Assembly (NCBI GenBank): GCA_000750105.3
Contig: JPHH03000072.1
Location: 1-64,000 of the forward strand
Direction: 5' to 3'
DNA: 64,000 nucleotides
DNA from: Tolypocladium sp. Sup5 PDA-1
Taxonomy: Eukaryota > Ascomycota > Sordariomycetes > Hypocreales > Ophiocordycipitaceae
Part shown: positions 30,509 through 41,104 of the stretch, piece after piece
Layout: each line of letters opens with the position of its first letter
Position numbering within the stretch: position 1 is the first letter of the stretch
Made by a program: the position numbers and the translations under genes
Notes under the pieces: model-generated
What the model was told of the DNA's origin: nothing
The model's input: the letters and a program-made list of their open reading frames with translations, nothing else
The model's database searches: none

Positions 30509-32199
30509 CTAGGCCTCCTTCTTGACAGACTGCCACACGCTGACACTCTCCTCCCCTCTCGACCAGTACTCAACCTCGACCGTCTCGCCCTGCCGCTTTA
30601 CCACCATCTTGAACTTGCTGTCATAGTTCGTCTCACAGAGTTCAGGCCGTGAGTGCCAGACGACGTGATCCCCATTGCGCAGACCGGCTGCATGCGGCGC
30701 CGACCCATCCGCCACGCCGCTCACGACGTTTGTCTGTAGGCTCGTCTTGTCGAAGCCCATGTTCAGCACCCGCTGCTCACCTAGGTCGAGCCCCCCAAAC
30801 GCAGTCTTCATATCCCCAAGGTCCATCACCACCCCGTCCTTCATCATCTTTAAATGCTCCTCCGCCGCATCCTGCCCAATCCATTCCGCAAGATACCTTA
30901 CCCAATCCCTTGTCTGGACTTTCTCACCCCTCCGGCGACGGACGCAGATATCCGCCATTATCTCATCAATCGGCCGTTCTACGCCTGCGGCCCGCGCCAC
31001 GGACGCGCGCCGCGTGAAGCAGTCCATGCGTATCATGTACACACACGCGCGCATCGCGACGGCGCTGTCGGCATGCCAGGCTGACTCGCGGAGCTGGGAC
31101 AGCGGCTGGGCGACGTGAGGGCTGGTGAAGTAGGCGGTTAGGAAGCCGTTGAGGGTGGCGCGGAAGTAGTCTGGGGAGCGCTGCTTGAAGCGGAAGGGGA
31201 GGTAGATGGAGTAGAGATGTGATACGCCTAGACAGCTATGAGCAATGAACATTCATCGAGCGAGGGATGGTGCTTGCCTTTGGAAAACCAATCGTTTTCG
31301 GTTCCGTCGTCTTCAGGGTCAAGCTGGGCCCAGGTCGCAATCATGTTCTTGTTCAACATCCGTACGAGCTCCCAGTCGTCTTCATCCTTGGCGTCCTCGT
31401 CATAGTCGATGCGGCTGCCGAATGCCAGTGACCTTCCTCTAAAGCCGCGTGGGACTTTGCGCAGGAATGCACGGTAGCTTCCGGCCTCGTCGTGGAAGAA
31501 CTTGGACAGGTGCGGGAACATGTTGCTGCTAAAGTCCTTGACGGCGTCAATGTTGTCTGGCAGGGTGCCCAGCCAGTAAGTTCCGCAGTGAGATGTGCTG
31601 GGACCGGGAGGATAGCTGTTGACTTGGCCGACCATGAAGACACAATCCAAGAACATCCTGGCATTACCAGCCACGGAAACGCTCCCTTCGCCGAAATTGG
31701 TCACTGCGCGGGTCCCATTTGGGGCTTTTGAGAGGTCCCAGTCGATGGAGATGTCGTAGTTCCTAGCTAGAGGCGGAATGAAGCATCGCCCAAAGCCAAC
31801 CAATCCGTCATGATCCCGGCGAAGGGCCCTGTGGTTCCAAGGCTGGATCTCGTCCGGTACAGGAAATACGTCCAGCGTAATCACCAAGTCGCCGTGGATC
31901 TCTCCCTCTACTCCGCACTCGAAGGGGTTTGGCGGCGGCCCAAACCACGTCGTCGCCGGGCCGTTGTCATCTCGAACAAGGATTATTTGCAGACGAGCGT
32001 ACAACTCTGCCGCGCCGTCATGATCGGTGTTACTGACGGCGAAGTTGATAACTTTATCTGCTTCCGACGGGCGGCCTCCCTGGAGGCCTCCGCTGAGGCC
32101 TCCGACGGTGATCTTGGCTGAGAGGTGCGTTGCTGCTCCGGCGGTGTCGAAGTGCGGCGTGATATGGACGCTTAAACGGGGATTGAGAGAGCTCGCCAT
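30509..32199 (-). CDS. M61-like aminopeptidase homologue with C-terminal PDZ-like domain, zinc ligands apparently lost
   Basis: Exon 1 (31278-32199) and exon 2 (30509-31227) are joined by a 50-bp intron whose donor is GC (AAAG|GCAAGC) and acceptor TCTAG; the product is 546 residues. The architecture matches the M61 glycyl-aminopeptidase family as found in fungi: a beta-rich N-terminal half, a central helical half with DWFSKGVSHLYSIYLPFR, and a C-terminal PDZ-like segment (VVSGVADGSAPHAAGLRNGDHV). In active members the centre carries HExxH and a downstream WxxEG glutamate. Here the corresponding positions read NKNMIATW and WFSKG, so no zinc site is visible. No signal peptide. It is probably a non-catalytic homologue (inference), unless I misplace the alignment. 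Start ATG at 32199 (MASSLNP); a longer frame uses a non-ATG codon. Confidence 0.65.
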
Positions 32200-33330
32200 G
32201 TTGAGTTTGTAGTATTTCAATGCGTTTTTCTAAGATGGTACGGTTTGAGTGATGTATGGTAGATATTGGAGAATATCAGATCGTGAGGTGATGTGGATGG
32301 GGATAAACCGCTGACAGGTGCGGGACACCATCCCGAACATGGACGTTACGGCAGCGCTAGGATTGTGCCAGATCTCAACATTTCTCTAGCTAAATATCCT
32401 CGAGAAGCGTAGCAGTGGAACTTGCTTGAATGTCATGCCCAGTTGCCACGCGGTGGCCTTTTCGATGAGCGTCGGTGCGGATTGACTTCATGTTACACGA
32501 CAGCTCATCCAGCCCACCCTACTGTCTCAGCTATTCCTTAAACTACCGACTGCAGCACCGTTGGACTCGTCATAGGTCAGCTGTGTCGTACCAAAAGCCG
32601 AGGGGACTTACATGTTTAAGTAACGACTGATCTATACGTAGTTGCGCACGGCTTTCATAGTAGCCTCCCCAACCTCACCAGTCTTCTCGGCTGCATCTAG
32701 ATAGCGTACAGAAGCGTGTATAGATGGGCAGACTAGGAAGCCTGCCAGCAAGAGCCACGAGAAGGAACCAGCGAGACCAAAATTCCCAGGAAGATGTTCT
32801 CGTCCACTACATAGTACGCACGTGATGCCGGTAACCGCTCGTGCAACATTGCCGGTGGTCGGGGGCTGTTGGTAACCTCCCAAGTCCCTTTTGGCAGCAA
32901 CCGGCGAGGTTCAGGGTGCCGGTACTACGGACCTGCCGGTAATCACTGAAGTGATGTGGCTTAAGGTGCTAGTAACTACTCCTATGCATGCCATCGGTCA
33001 CCAGTAACCGGCAGCATGATCCGCCAAGAAACCACCCCGTCCCTACGAGAGTAACCAGCAACGAGGCTTTGGATGAGATGGTGTTACGTTGGCGCCGCTT
33101 TCGGACATCTCGTTAAACGCAATCCGCATGCGGCGACTGCCATGATTACCACTATGTAACTACATGCGCGGAACCTATGACTGTAGATTTTAGTTTAATT
33201 GTCTAAATACAATACCGCAGTGCCTGTTTCGTTTCAGCAAGCCAGAGGCCACCTCTGAACAGTCCACCGCACCACCACAACCGGACCGTCGTCCCAGGAG
33301 CGATTCCAGCCGCTTGTCGCAACTCCAACC
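32200..33330. other. Intergenic region with scattered CCGGTAAC-like words
   Basis: No gene is recognised in about 1.1 kb. Between 32820 and 33020 the word CCGGTAAC/CCGGTAAT/GCCGGT and its complements recur several times, imperfectly. They might be remnants of a repeat or chance. Divergent promoters of the M61-like and coiled-coil genes lie at the two ends. Confidence 0.4.
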
Positions 33331-34567
33331 ATGAGCAATCAAAATGTTCCAGATGAGCGGGTGGTGTACCTGGCGCTCAAAAATGTCTTCAGAGGGCAGA
33401 ATGCTGAAGTGCGCCAACCAAGGGCAATCCGCAGACTCATCGACCAGAGCAAATCACAAGGGAACGACGTTAAACATTTAATCAACTCGCACAACATCGA
33501 CCACATTTGCAACGCGGCACGTACACTACTCACTGAGCAGATATTCCAGTCCACGCTCAAGGCGAAAATCCGATTCCCCGAGATCTTTGATGTATCGCCT
33601 GCGCAGTCCGCTGAGAGAGCAGCTTCCGTCGCCGAAGCAGCCAGGAACGAGGCCAACGCTATTAAGGACGCCGTTCTGGCCAGCCCAGAAGACTTGCGAG
33701 ATGACAACAAGGTTACAAGAACCCAGACTATAGAGAGTGGTAAGCAGTACTGTACCTCTGTCCAGTAGACGACGGTAGTGATCTGGCTGCTGATACTCCG
33801 TTGTGTTAGTTGAAACGTGCCGTGAATACATGCAGCCCAAGGACAAGGCTGTACGAGGGATTGCTTCTCTGTTTCCGGCTTATCTTCCACTCAAGTCTCA
33901 ACACCGCCTTCTGTCGAAGCTTCAAACCATGTTGGAAAAGGCGTGTTTCGATTTTGCGCGACGAAGCATGCCGGAAGTTCTGAAACGATACGATTGGGAT
34001 TGCCCGGAGGCCGCCGAATTGCATCTTTGGGCCAAAGAGTTTCTTGAGCGGCGCAGCCAATTTGCCAATAGGGAAGAGGATCTTGGAAAGCCGTTCGAGG
34101 ACGTCCTACGTTCGGCAGCCGATATTCGGCACGCCGCTGTTCACCGCCTTCGTCTCAGCGCGAGGGGACTAGAGCAGTTCATTCTCGATGCCGAGTCTCT
34201 TGCCACACTGCTGCGTGACGACTCCTGCTTGAAGTCCCTCGCAAAGCTCCGTCGAGAAACCCTGCTGGTGATTGAAGAGCTGGAGCGCAACAAGCACGTC
34301 TTGAGCTCCAACCTCGACGAGATCAGGAAGAAGATCGCCGCTCAGCGTGCAGAGCTAGAGCGCCTCGAAGATGCGGCTGTCAGAGATATGGAAAAAGAAG
34401 ACGGGGAGTACCAGTCTCTCGCTGGTATGAGCCTGGAGCAGGCTCTATATTCCCTAGAATGCTCCACGCCAAATGAGGCTGCTACGCAGCGTGAAGCGAG
34501 CTCAGACGTAGACGACACAGATAGTGTTGGAGGCTATGACGAGCACGCATTGTCGCCGTTCCAATGA
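33331..34567 (+). CDS. Coiled-coil protein of unknown function
   Basis: Two exons, 33331-33739 and 33810-34567, with a 70-bp intron (GTAAGC..TTAG) give 388 residues. The protein is helical and charged throughout. The strongest heptad-like coiled coil lies at about residues 270-335 (LAKLRRETLLVIEELER..NLDEIRKKIAAQRAELERLED), and a shorter Ala-rich helix is near residue 100. The tail is acidic with Ser/Asp. There is no signal peptide, membrane segment or catalytic motif. I do not recognise it; similar fungal proteins exist under misleading respiratory-chain names (recollection), which nothing in this sequence supports. The spliced frame is continuous and codon use is even, so it is very likely a real gene. 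Confidence 0.7.
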
Positions 34568-34968
34568 AGTTATCAATGTCCGGTCCAGATGAACTTACTG
34601 GGTTGTGAGTTGCACTCCGCACAGTACCTCTCTTCTCAAGCTTGCTGAGCGTGCGACGACTCCCACACAGAGGGACGCTTATAATCACGCAACCGTGCGA
34701 TGGACAAGGGCCTTTGCGAAATTGAGAAACGTACATGCGATGCTTTGTGCTTCAGTCTGCTTTGATATTGAAGGGGGAGGAAATAAACTCAAACAATACA
34801 GTACCATCGCACCTGCTAACTGTCCTTGGAGAAAAGGACTGGACTGTTCTCTCCTGTCGAAGGATAGGTCTCCGGCAGCTCCTACACCACCCACAATAAG
34901 CCTTAATATACCACTGCGTTCGTTTAGTATTCGCAATGAACCCTCCTTGGTCCTCTCCGTCACGATAA

Positions 34969-35274
34969 CTACCACTCTACATCGCAGCTGCGCTTTGTAT
35001 TGACCAGGTACGTCGCGATTAGGTCTTCGATTCTCCCGGGGATCGCCTTCCTTGGCAGCCTCAAAGTCCTCCCCCGTTCATCAGCGCATTCGAACTCGAG
35101 GACCGCAGGGTTATCGCTAGACGGTCGGCCATCCTCAATGCATAGCACGTCGAGGTCGACCGGCGCTGGGGTGTGGACTGTTGCTTCCGGTTGCGATGCA
35201 TTCGTTTCGGCCTGCGGGAAAGGGCTATCGCCAAGGACGAGATTCGCCCTGGAAGCTTTGCCGCCGGTCGACAT
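34969..35274 (-). CDS. Small hypothetical protein
   Basis: An ATG-started frame of 101 codons. The N-terminus is Ser/Ala/Pro-rich and probably disordered. The second half (LDVLCIEDGRPS.., EFECADERGRTLRLPRKAIPGRIEDLI) has alternating hydrophobic and charged residues like a folded small domain. The region is not overlapped by a better frame. No family is recognised and no signal peptide is seen. It could be the last exon of a longer gene or a chance frame. Confidence 0.35.
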   Translation of the reverse strand: MSTGGKASRANLVLGDSPFPQAETNASQPEATVHTPAPVDLDVLCIEDGRPSSDNPAVLEFECADERGRTLRLPRKAIPGRIEDLIATYLVNTKRSCDVEW

Positions 35275-35587
35275 ATTTGCGCATCTTTGACACGAAGCAC
35301 CCTCCGATAATCGCCCTGCTGATGATCGCAGTTATTGACCATGATCTGTCTTGCATGCGGAGTACCATAACGTCCAGAAGCGTTGAAACCAAGCCCATCT
35401 GGCAGTTATCACTACGCATAATGCAAGAGTATAGTATACGAAACCCATCGTTCAATTGCATAGTTGAGCGCTGTGTTATTAGTGAGCACATCTTGCCAGA
35501 ATTGAATGAGCTGCCTGTTTGTCGCCCAATTGGCACTCTTAGAGAATACTAATTGAGCAACTTTCACCCAGATCGCCCATGCATCTC
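35275..35587. other. Intergenic stretch, nothing recognised
   Basis: Overlapping short frames on both strands with no resemblance to a protein family. It separates the small hypothetical frame from the 3' end of the asparaginase-family gene. Confidence 0.4.
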
Positions 35588-36658
35588 TCAAACAGATCGG
35601 ATCCTGAATGGAAACGATAGCCCGCCCGTGACGACCCCCGCCGTGTTTATAATCTTCTTATGGTGGAACCCATCCAGCCTCTGCCACATCTCCGGTGTTC
35701 CCAACTGTAGTTGCTCAAGGATCTCCGCCAGAGCAGCATACAGAATTTCCATGTTTCCGTCCTCGATCTTGACCGCGATCCCGATGGTTCCTTCAGCACC
35801 CAAGCGCCTGGTCTGTTCAGACTCACGCACGCCGATCCCGTAGCAGGCATCTGCACCGGCTTTGCCAAGTAGTTGTCCTTTGTATGCCTCCATCAGCGCC
35901 GTACAAAAGCGGCCGTCGCCCGCGACCATCCCCGGGTGCTGCACCATGGCGTTGAATATGCGAGCCATATTCTGCGTACGCTGCGGAACAGCATCGCCTT
36001 GCTCCGCGGTATCTGCTGCTTGCGCGAAGATTGCATTCATGAGCCCCAAGGAATGGAGTGGCAACGCCGGAGAGGCCATGTTGCATCCGTCGACACCCCA
36101 TTGGATGTCCTCCGCAGGAAGCCCAGACAAGTCTTCGACAACTTTCTTGACCCTGTCTTGGATTGGATGACCGAGCTGGTGATAGTCGGCCACACCAGCG
36201 CCGATTGCCTTTGCTCCGGCCAAAACACCCGCATGCTTGCCAGAGCAATTGCTCCATACCGGCGTGGGAACAAACCCGCCCTTGATCCAACTACTGTTCA
36301 TCTCCGGCATGATCGCCGGATGCCCCCCGCAGCGCAGATCACCCTCCCCGTTCTGCGCCTTGGCCAGCATGCCCCTCGAGCGGCTGATGTGCCGCTCCTC
36401 GCTGTTGTGCGACGCACACATGAGAGCCAGGTCCGCGTTGTCGAAGCCATACTTCTCCAGGGCGCCGGTTTCGAGCACGGCGAGCGCCTGCGCGGGCTTG
36501 GCGGCGGAGCGGATGAGCGTCAGGCGAGAGGGGTTGCCGAGCGTGTATAGGAGCTTGCCGGAGGCGTCGACGACAGCGGCGTGGACTTCATGGCGGTTCT
36601 CGACGATGCCGTTGCGGTCGGCGATGACGAAGTCTCCGTCGCGGGCAGTTGTGGTCAT
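35588..36658 (-). CDS. L-asparaginase II family protein (Asparaginase_II fold)
   Basis: An intronless 356-residue frame starting at ATG 36658. Family hallmarks are a short N-terminal strand (ENRHEVHAAVVD), LTLIRSAAKPAQALAVLE (the RSxxKPxQ signature), LMCASHNSEERH, a WSNCSGKHAG Cys-Ser-Gly-Lys-His motif and VDGCNMASPALPL. The C-terminus has GIGVRESEQTRRLGAEGTIGIAVKIEDG, close to the bacterial and fungal enzymes. The family includes thermolabile Rhizobium-type L-asparaginase, which hydrolyses L-asparagine to aspartate and ammonia; it is unrelated to the classical bacterial type I/II amidohydrolases. No signal peptide, so it is probably cytosolic. Length matches the family. Confidence 0.85.
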   Translation of the reverse strand: MTTTARDGDFVIADRNGIVENRHEVHAAVVDASGKLLYTLGNPSRLTLIRSAAKPAQALAVLETGALEKYGFDNADLALMCASHNSEERHISRSRGMLAKAQNGEGDLRCGGHPAIMPEMNSSWIKGGFVPTPVWSNCSGKHAGVLAGAKAIGAGVADYHQLGHPIQDRVKKVVEDLSGLPAEDIQWGVDGCNMASPALPLHSLGLMNAIFAQAADTAEQGDAVPQRTQNMARIFNAMVQHPGMVAGDGRFCTALMEAYKGQLLGKAGADACYGIGVRESEQTRRLGAEGTIGIAVKIEDGNMEILYAALAEILEQLQLGTPEMWQRLDGFHHKKIINTAGVVTGGLSFPFRIRSV

Positions 36659-37273
36659 TACCTACGAGGCGTTTGAATGCAGCGGTTCTCCGGTGCTTGA
36701 ACTCTTCAGCGGTGAGTTCTTCGGGGCCAGACTGGAAGGATGGTTCTCAAACAATGAGTCACTGAAGGTGCTTACGTTGGCTAGTAAGTAGATGTTGGCC
36801 CGCGTGTCCAAAAACTGCAACCTCCGGGCTCCGACAACGGGACGGACCTCCTCGACGTGTCTTTGGACTTGAGGAGAGGCCAGGCTCGTTTGGGTAGGCC
36901 GACAGCCATGGCCCGCAAAACATTCCGCTAGCGATGATGCCCGTAATATTTAATACATCGATGTATTTTAAGTCACTTACTGCGGCACTGGAGTATGCGG
37001 AACGGTGGGCAAGCTGGGTTACGTATGCGTACCTTTCACAATTTGGGCCAGCAATGGCAGTGCATATCGCTATGGAGCAGTAGTTGGCCGGGCCATAACA
37101 GATTGAACTCATTTGTCTCTACGGAGGTAGTCATACGGACTACATACAGCCAGGGAGGTCTCGGAGATAGACGGAGCTGGTAAGACGAAGCAAATCAATC
37201 AATGACATCACTTGAGGCTCAAAGTCGCCATCATCACATATACGACTTGATTCAGGTATCGAACACCCTCTAG
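36659..37273. other. Intergenic region, nothing recognised
   Basis: About 600 bp between the asparaginase-family start and the aminotransferase remnant. An AT-rich patch with ATACATCGATGTAT palindrome-like sequence lies at about 36955. No coding frame is convincing. Confidence 0.4.
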
Positions 37274-37790
37274 TTATTCCATATACAGCACCTCCTGAGA
37301 CTCAACAGTCTCCCTCAGCACCCTATACACCTTTCGTAACTGCTCTTCTGTCATCGTAAATGGCGGCGCCGCAACACATGATCCCCCCTACGACATCCAC
37401 TGTACCCGCGCCTGGGTACGCCGCAACACCCTCCAGAACGCTGCCTGTTGGACCCTATTCCAAAGCCGAACTTAGGGTCAACCGTCTCATTGATGTCGCA
37501 GCCCTTGACAAAATCGATCACGTAGAAGAGACCCCGTCCACAGATGCCGCCCATTGACTTGCAGTTGCCGAGCTCGGGTCGCAGGAGCTTCTCGAGGACG
37601 TGACCCATCGTTTCGCAGCGGCTGACGAGTTTGTCGCGTCGAATGATTTTCTGCACGGCGAGCGAGGTGGCAAAGAATACGGGGCGGGCTTGATATTTGT
37701 GTCCGCAATTAAAGGCGTTTGTCTCCTGGCGAGGAGCGTTGATGACTCTGCCGTAGACCTAGATGTCCGCAATGGCAGCATTGATCACCC
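37274..37790 (-). pseudogene. C-terminal remnant of a class III aminotransferase gene
   Basis: Reading on the minus strand from about 37790, the pieces VYGRVINA, AFNCGHKYQARP, LAVQKIIRRDKLVSRCETMGHVLEKLL and GGICGRGLFYVIDFVK follow the end of PLP-dependent class III aminotransferases. There the active enzymes read AFNHGHTYQ and GDIRGRGLFWGIEF. A frame change near FGFGI shifts the next part into a second frame. Another restores the ending EEQLRKVYRVLRETVES before TAA at 37274. An in-frame TAG also precedes the first piece. The large N-terminal domain, including the PLP lysine, is absent from the window. This is a clear degenerate fragment. Confidence 0.75.
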
Positions 37791-37965
37791 CCTTCAAGCC
37801 CTGCCGCGGTCACAGGCCAAAACAGCCATTAACAGCTTCTGCAGTATGTTCTTCCAGTGACGCGTCCTTATAGTATGCCACGCAAGTCTCCTTCTCTCTA
37901 CCAGCGAAGGCCCTTTGGTCGCTGTTGAGGCGTTTACCTAGTCACCTACTACTTGCACCTTCAAT

Positions 37966-39039
37966 CTAGTCTAATGCTTTCAGCGCCATATCCCAACCTT
38001 GTATGGACTGGGTCTCCTCCTGCGTCAAGCCAATCCCAAAATACTCCCGGAGAGCCTCCAGTCTCTCCTCTTCGGAGTCAAACTGATGCACCACCCGTGT
38101 CTTGCCCCCCAGGTTGACCTTGACTAAATTATTCACCAGCATGACCTTGCCGACAACATTCACCTCTCGCTCCTCGCCTCCCCTCCAGTCATTGTTTGGG
38201 GGGAATTTGATGGGCTCCCCCTCTCTAAGAAATCGAACCACCAACACGGTCCACCGATGGAGTGTCTTCACACTGGTCCACCAATTCTGAACTTCGAAAT
38301 CCTCCTGGAAAAACTCAACCTCGGCGAAACTGTAGAACGAGTTCCACTCTTTCTCAGCGCTGTTGCGGTACTGGTACACCCACAGTTTCGGCTCCCGGAG
38401 GCGCTGCTTGGGGATGTTTTCGTGGACGAGGCGCACCTCTTGCCTCCCCAGATTCTGAAGCGCAGATGCCGCCCCGTCCATGGGGAGGGGGGATGTCGGC
38501 CCGTCGCCCCCAAAGGCAACGTCGGCGCTGAATTTGGACCCGCAAGGGAGGTGGACGATGTTGTTGATGTGAGTCCTTTTTCGTTCGTCAATGCCGTGCC
38601 TACTGGACTAGGTACGGGGAGCTTACCATCCCTGATACTCGCCCTGCGGCACACCGTCCGTCCTGGTCCGATTACGCACTCCCGTCATGTACACGTGAAA
38701 CCCGAGACCGCGCAACATGTGGTGGAAGAGGATACTGAGTTCCATGCAGTACCCACCCCTGCCGTTGCCGGAGGGGCCCAGCATTTTCGTGTACAGGACA
38801 TCAGGCTGAATGTTGACCTGGTGGGTCTGAGAGTAGTGCACTGAGAGATTCTCATAGGGGAAGGTTGTGATCTGGCATCGGAACAGCGTCCGGAGGGATT
38901 CTGCTGTCTTGGGGATGGTTGACGGGGCGTCTATGTACTGAGTGTAGGACGGGGGAGGGGAGATTCGCCGGAGCCATGCGGAAACTTGAGGTGCAGAATA
39001 GGCAGATTCCTGAGGGGACGCGTCTCGGAAAGCGTCCAT
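37966..39039 (-). CDS. Arylamine N-acetyltransferase
   Basis: Exon 1 (38627-39039) and exon 2 (37966-38575), separated by a 51-bp intron (GTAAGC..AAAAAG), encode 340 residues, slightly longer than bacterial NATs as usual in fungi. The Cys-His-Asp catalytic triad is visible: Cys in GRGGYCMEL, His in THINNIV immediately after the splice junction and Asp in DVAFGGDGPT. FPYENLSVHY upstream is another family signature. The enzyme transfers an acyl group, acetyl or in some ascomycetes malonyl, from CoA to arylamines. In Fusarium, NAT homologues detoxify plant benzoxazolinones (family knowledge). The ATG at 39039 is preferred because the longer frame begins with GTG. No targeting signal. Confidence 0.88.
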
Positions 39040-39402
39040 GCTGGCGCTTCGCAATATCGGCGTAGGGCGAGGGGACGATAGGAGGCAAAAGCGTTGGAGG
39101 GTGCGAGGCACGAAGTAAAATGTAAACGACGAAAAGACTCACGGGGTGCTGGCTGTTGGGAGTTTGGTGACTCAGCAGCTCTCGAGGTCCGTGACTCACA
39201 TGACCAACTGCCCCTTCTATTTGTGCTGGTTGTCTGCAGCATGTCGTGCTTTGCGCGTGTTTGATGAAATGAAGTTGGTCGAGACTTGAGTACTCGAATC
39301 ACGGGTGGGGCTTTTGTCCCGATTACGTCTGTTGCCATGTCCTTGCTAGCTCCGATCCCGTCCGGTCCCGGAACTAGCTATGAGGCATCTTGGACAGATG
39401 GA

Positions 39403-40425
39403 TTAAGTATAATTTGTATATACTTCGTACTTCGTACGAACCAGTTGATATAGATATAGTAACCCAACACCACTAGCCCAGTAAACCCCATACACCAACA
39501 ACACCTGCACCACCACCTGTCTCGCAACCCGGGCATCCCGGGTCCGACACGCCTTCCAGAAAGTATCCCGATCGCTACTGCGCGGAAACTTGCACGCGGG
39601 GACCTCCTTTCCCAAAAATTCGCAGAGCGGCCCCCATCCCTGCTGGACCTGGTACTCGAGAAGCAGCTCGGGCGGCACCTGGTCCCTTATATCGCTGTTG
39701 TGCTTGGCAAACGCCGTCTTTCCGTGGTTCTGGAAATCCCCGCGGTATAGTGTCTGTTGGAGGTCGTCGAGGAGGGTCAGGTAGGCGCGGGAGCCGGGGT
39801 CGAGGAAGGCGAGGAGACGGAGAACGGGGTCGACGGAACGTTGGTAGACAGTTGCAAGGCACGATCTGTTGTACGTTCAGCGTCATGAAGTGACGGAATG
39901 CATCCATGGGTGAGAGGCAGTTGAGAAGGGACATACGCATGCCACGAGTCCACATCCCGAGTCGGTAGAATCACCTTGCTCGAGGGATAGCACCGGATGA
40001 GGTCTGCCGCAAACGCAGCGGCGGGCAGGTTCTGGACACCCTGGATCGATGTCAGCTCAATTCAAGGCTGCATGGATGGGCCTAAAATCATGGGAAACTT
40101 GCATCGTATTCGTCGAGCAGAGAATCGGCCTCTAGTTTGCCAAACCCGTTGTTCCCCTCCAGCTTTCGCTGTACGGCCTGCAGCCAGAATTCGGCGTGCT
40201 CGGGACCACCATTGGCGATGTCGTCAAGGTCGTAGAGGTTCTCATACCCCAAGACTGCGAGGGCACGCGACAGCGCTACGACAGCCATTCGGTCAGCCCA
40301 CATATTCTCTCAGCCTCTTCCATGCGCTGTGCGCGATGCTTACAGGTGCCACCTGTCCTGCTCAAGCCCAGCACGAGCAGGGGCCGGTCGGTTGTGGGCT
40401 TAGACTCTCCGGTTCTGGGCGCCAT
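39403..40425 (-). CDS. Sulfotransferase-like P-loop protein with C-terminal membrane anchor
   Basis: Four exons: 40344-40425, 40103-40275, 39937-40040 and 39403-39865. Introns are 68, 62 and 71 bp. The second intron uses a GC donor (GAT|GCAAGT). The product has 273 residues. After splicing, the P-loop reads LVLGLSRTGGTSLSRAL, matching fungal Sulfotransfer_4 proteins (GxxRTGTxS). GYENLYDLDD, GVQNLPAAAFAADLIRCYP and KVILPTRDVDSW are the following conserved blocks (3'-PAPS-binding Arg region). The last 45 residues contain one hydrophobic helix (VVQVLLVYGVYWASGVGLLYLY). A sulphonate acceptor is unknown, and activity has not been shown for most family members. Confidence 0.8.
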
Positions 40426-41104
40426 CTTGCGGTGACGGAAAGGGCCAGAGTGAGAGGTGTATATGTTTAAAAGGTGGCGGGTTGAGAGCAGCTGCGAATG
40501 CAGCAACGTCATGTTGACTCGCCCGTCTCTCAGTGGGCTCGTGCTTCATGCTGACAGGGCTGCCTGCCATGCACGCCGAGAGCCCGAGATCGACACGACA
40601 AGGATTACGCGGAAAGAATCATGCCCGAAGACAAGATAGGCAATATTCAGCCGTTGGAGATATCGACTGTGTCCTTGAGCCCGCAGGAACCTGCAGAAAG
40701 CCAGTCCATCCACGTTAGCAAACATATGAAGTATTTCGTACTTGTCCAAGCAAAAGCAGCAGCAGCCCACTCGTCCCGGAACCGATCCTCGGGTCGTATG
40801 AAATACGAGAGAAAGTATCTCTTCCCCGCCCCGTCCGATGGCTGCGTGACTCGATGCAGCGGTGCCCTCACCATGCCCCCCGACAAACGCCCCAGGGAGC
40901 TCGCCCGTGCACGAGCGCGCAGCCTTCGGGCGGAGGGGGCACAAACACCTATTCTTGCTGCTCGTCGTTGTCGTCGTTGCGGATAAACACACGTGGAGGC
41001 TCCATGTACCGTGGACGCATCTTGTGGTCAGCATTCCTTCGAGCTTGTTCACGTCATACTCTACAGTGCCACTAAGTCACGCTCTCTTAGACAACCAAAA
41101 GGAT
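40426..41104. other. Intergenic region, overlapping frames only
   Basis: Frames of 121 codons (plus) and 168 codons (minus) overlap over the same DNA. Neither starts with a good context nor resembles a family. I treat the region as non-coding promoter DNA for the two divergent genes. Confidence 0.4.

Noticed and set aside
32820..33020. Recurring CCGGTAAC-like words considered as a repeat array
   Set aside because: Copies are imperfect, irregularly spaced and in both orientations; chance is likely.
40546..41052. 168-codon minus frame and overlapping plus frames between the sulfotransferase-like and peptidase genes
   Set aside because: Low-complexity composition, no conserved blocks, and doubtful start codons.
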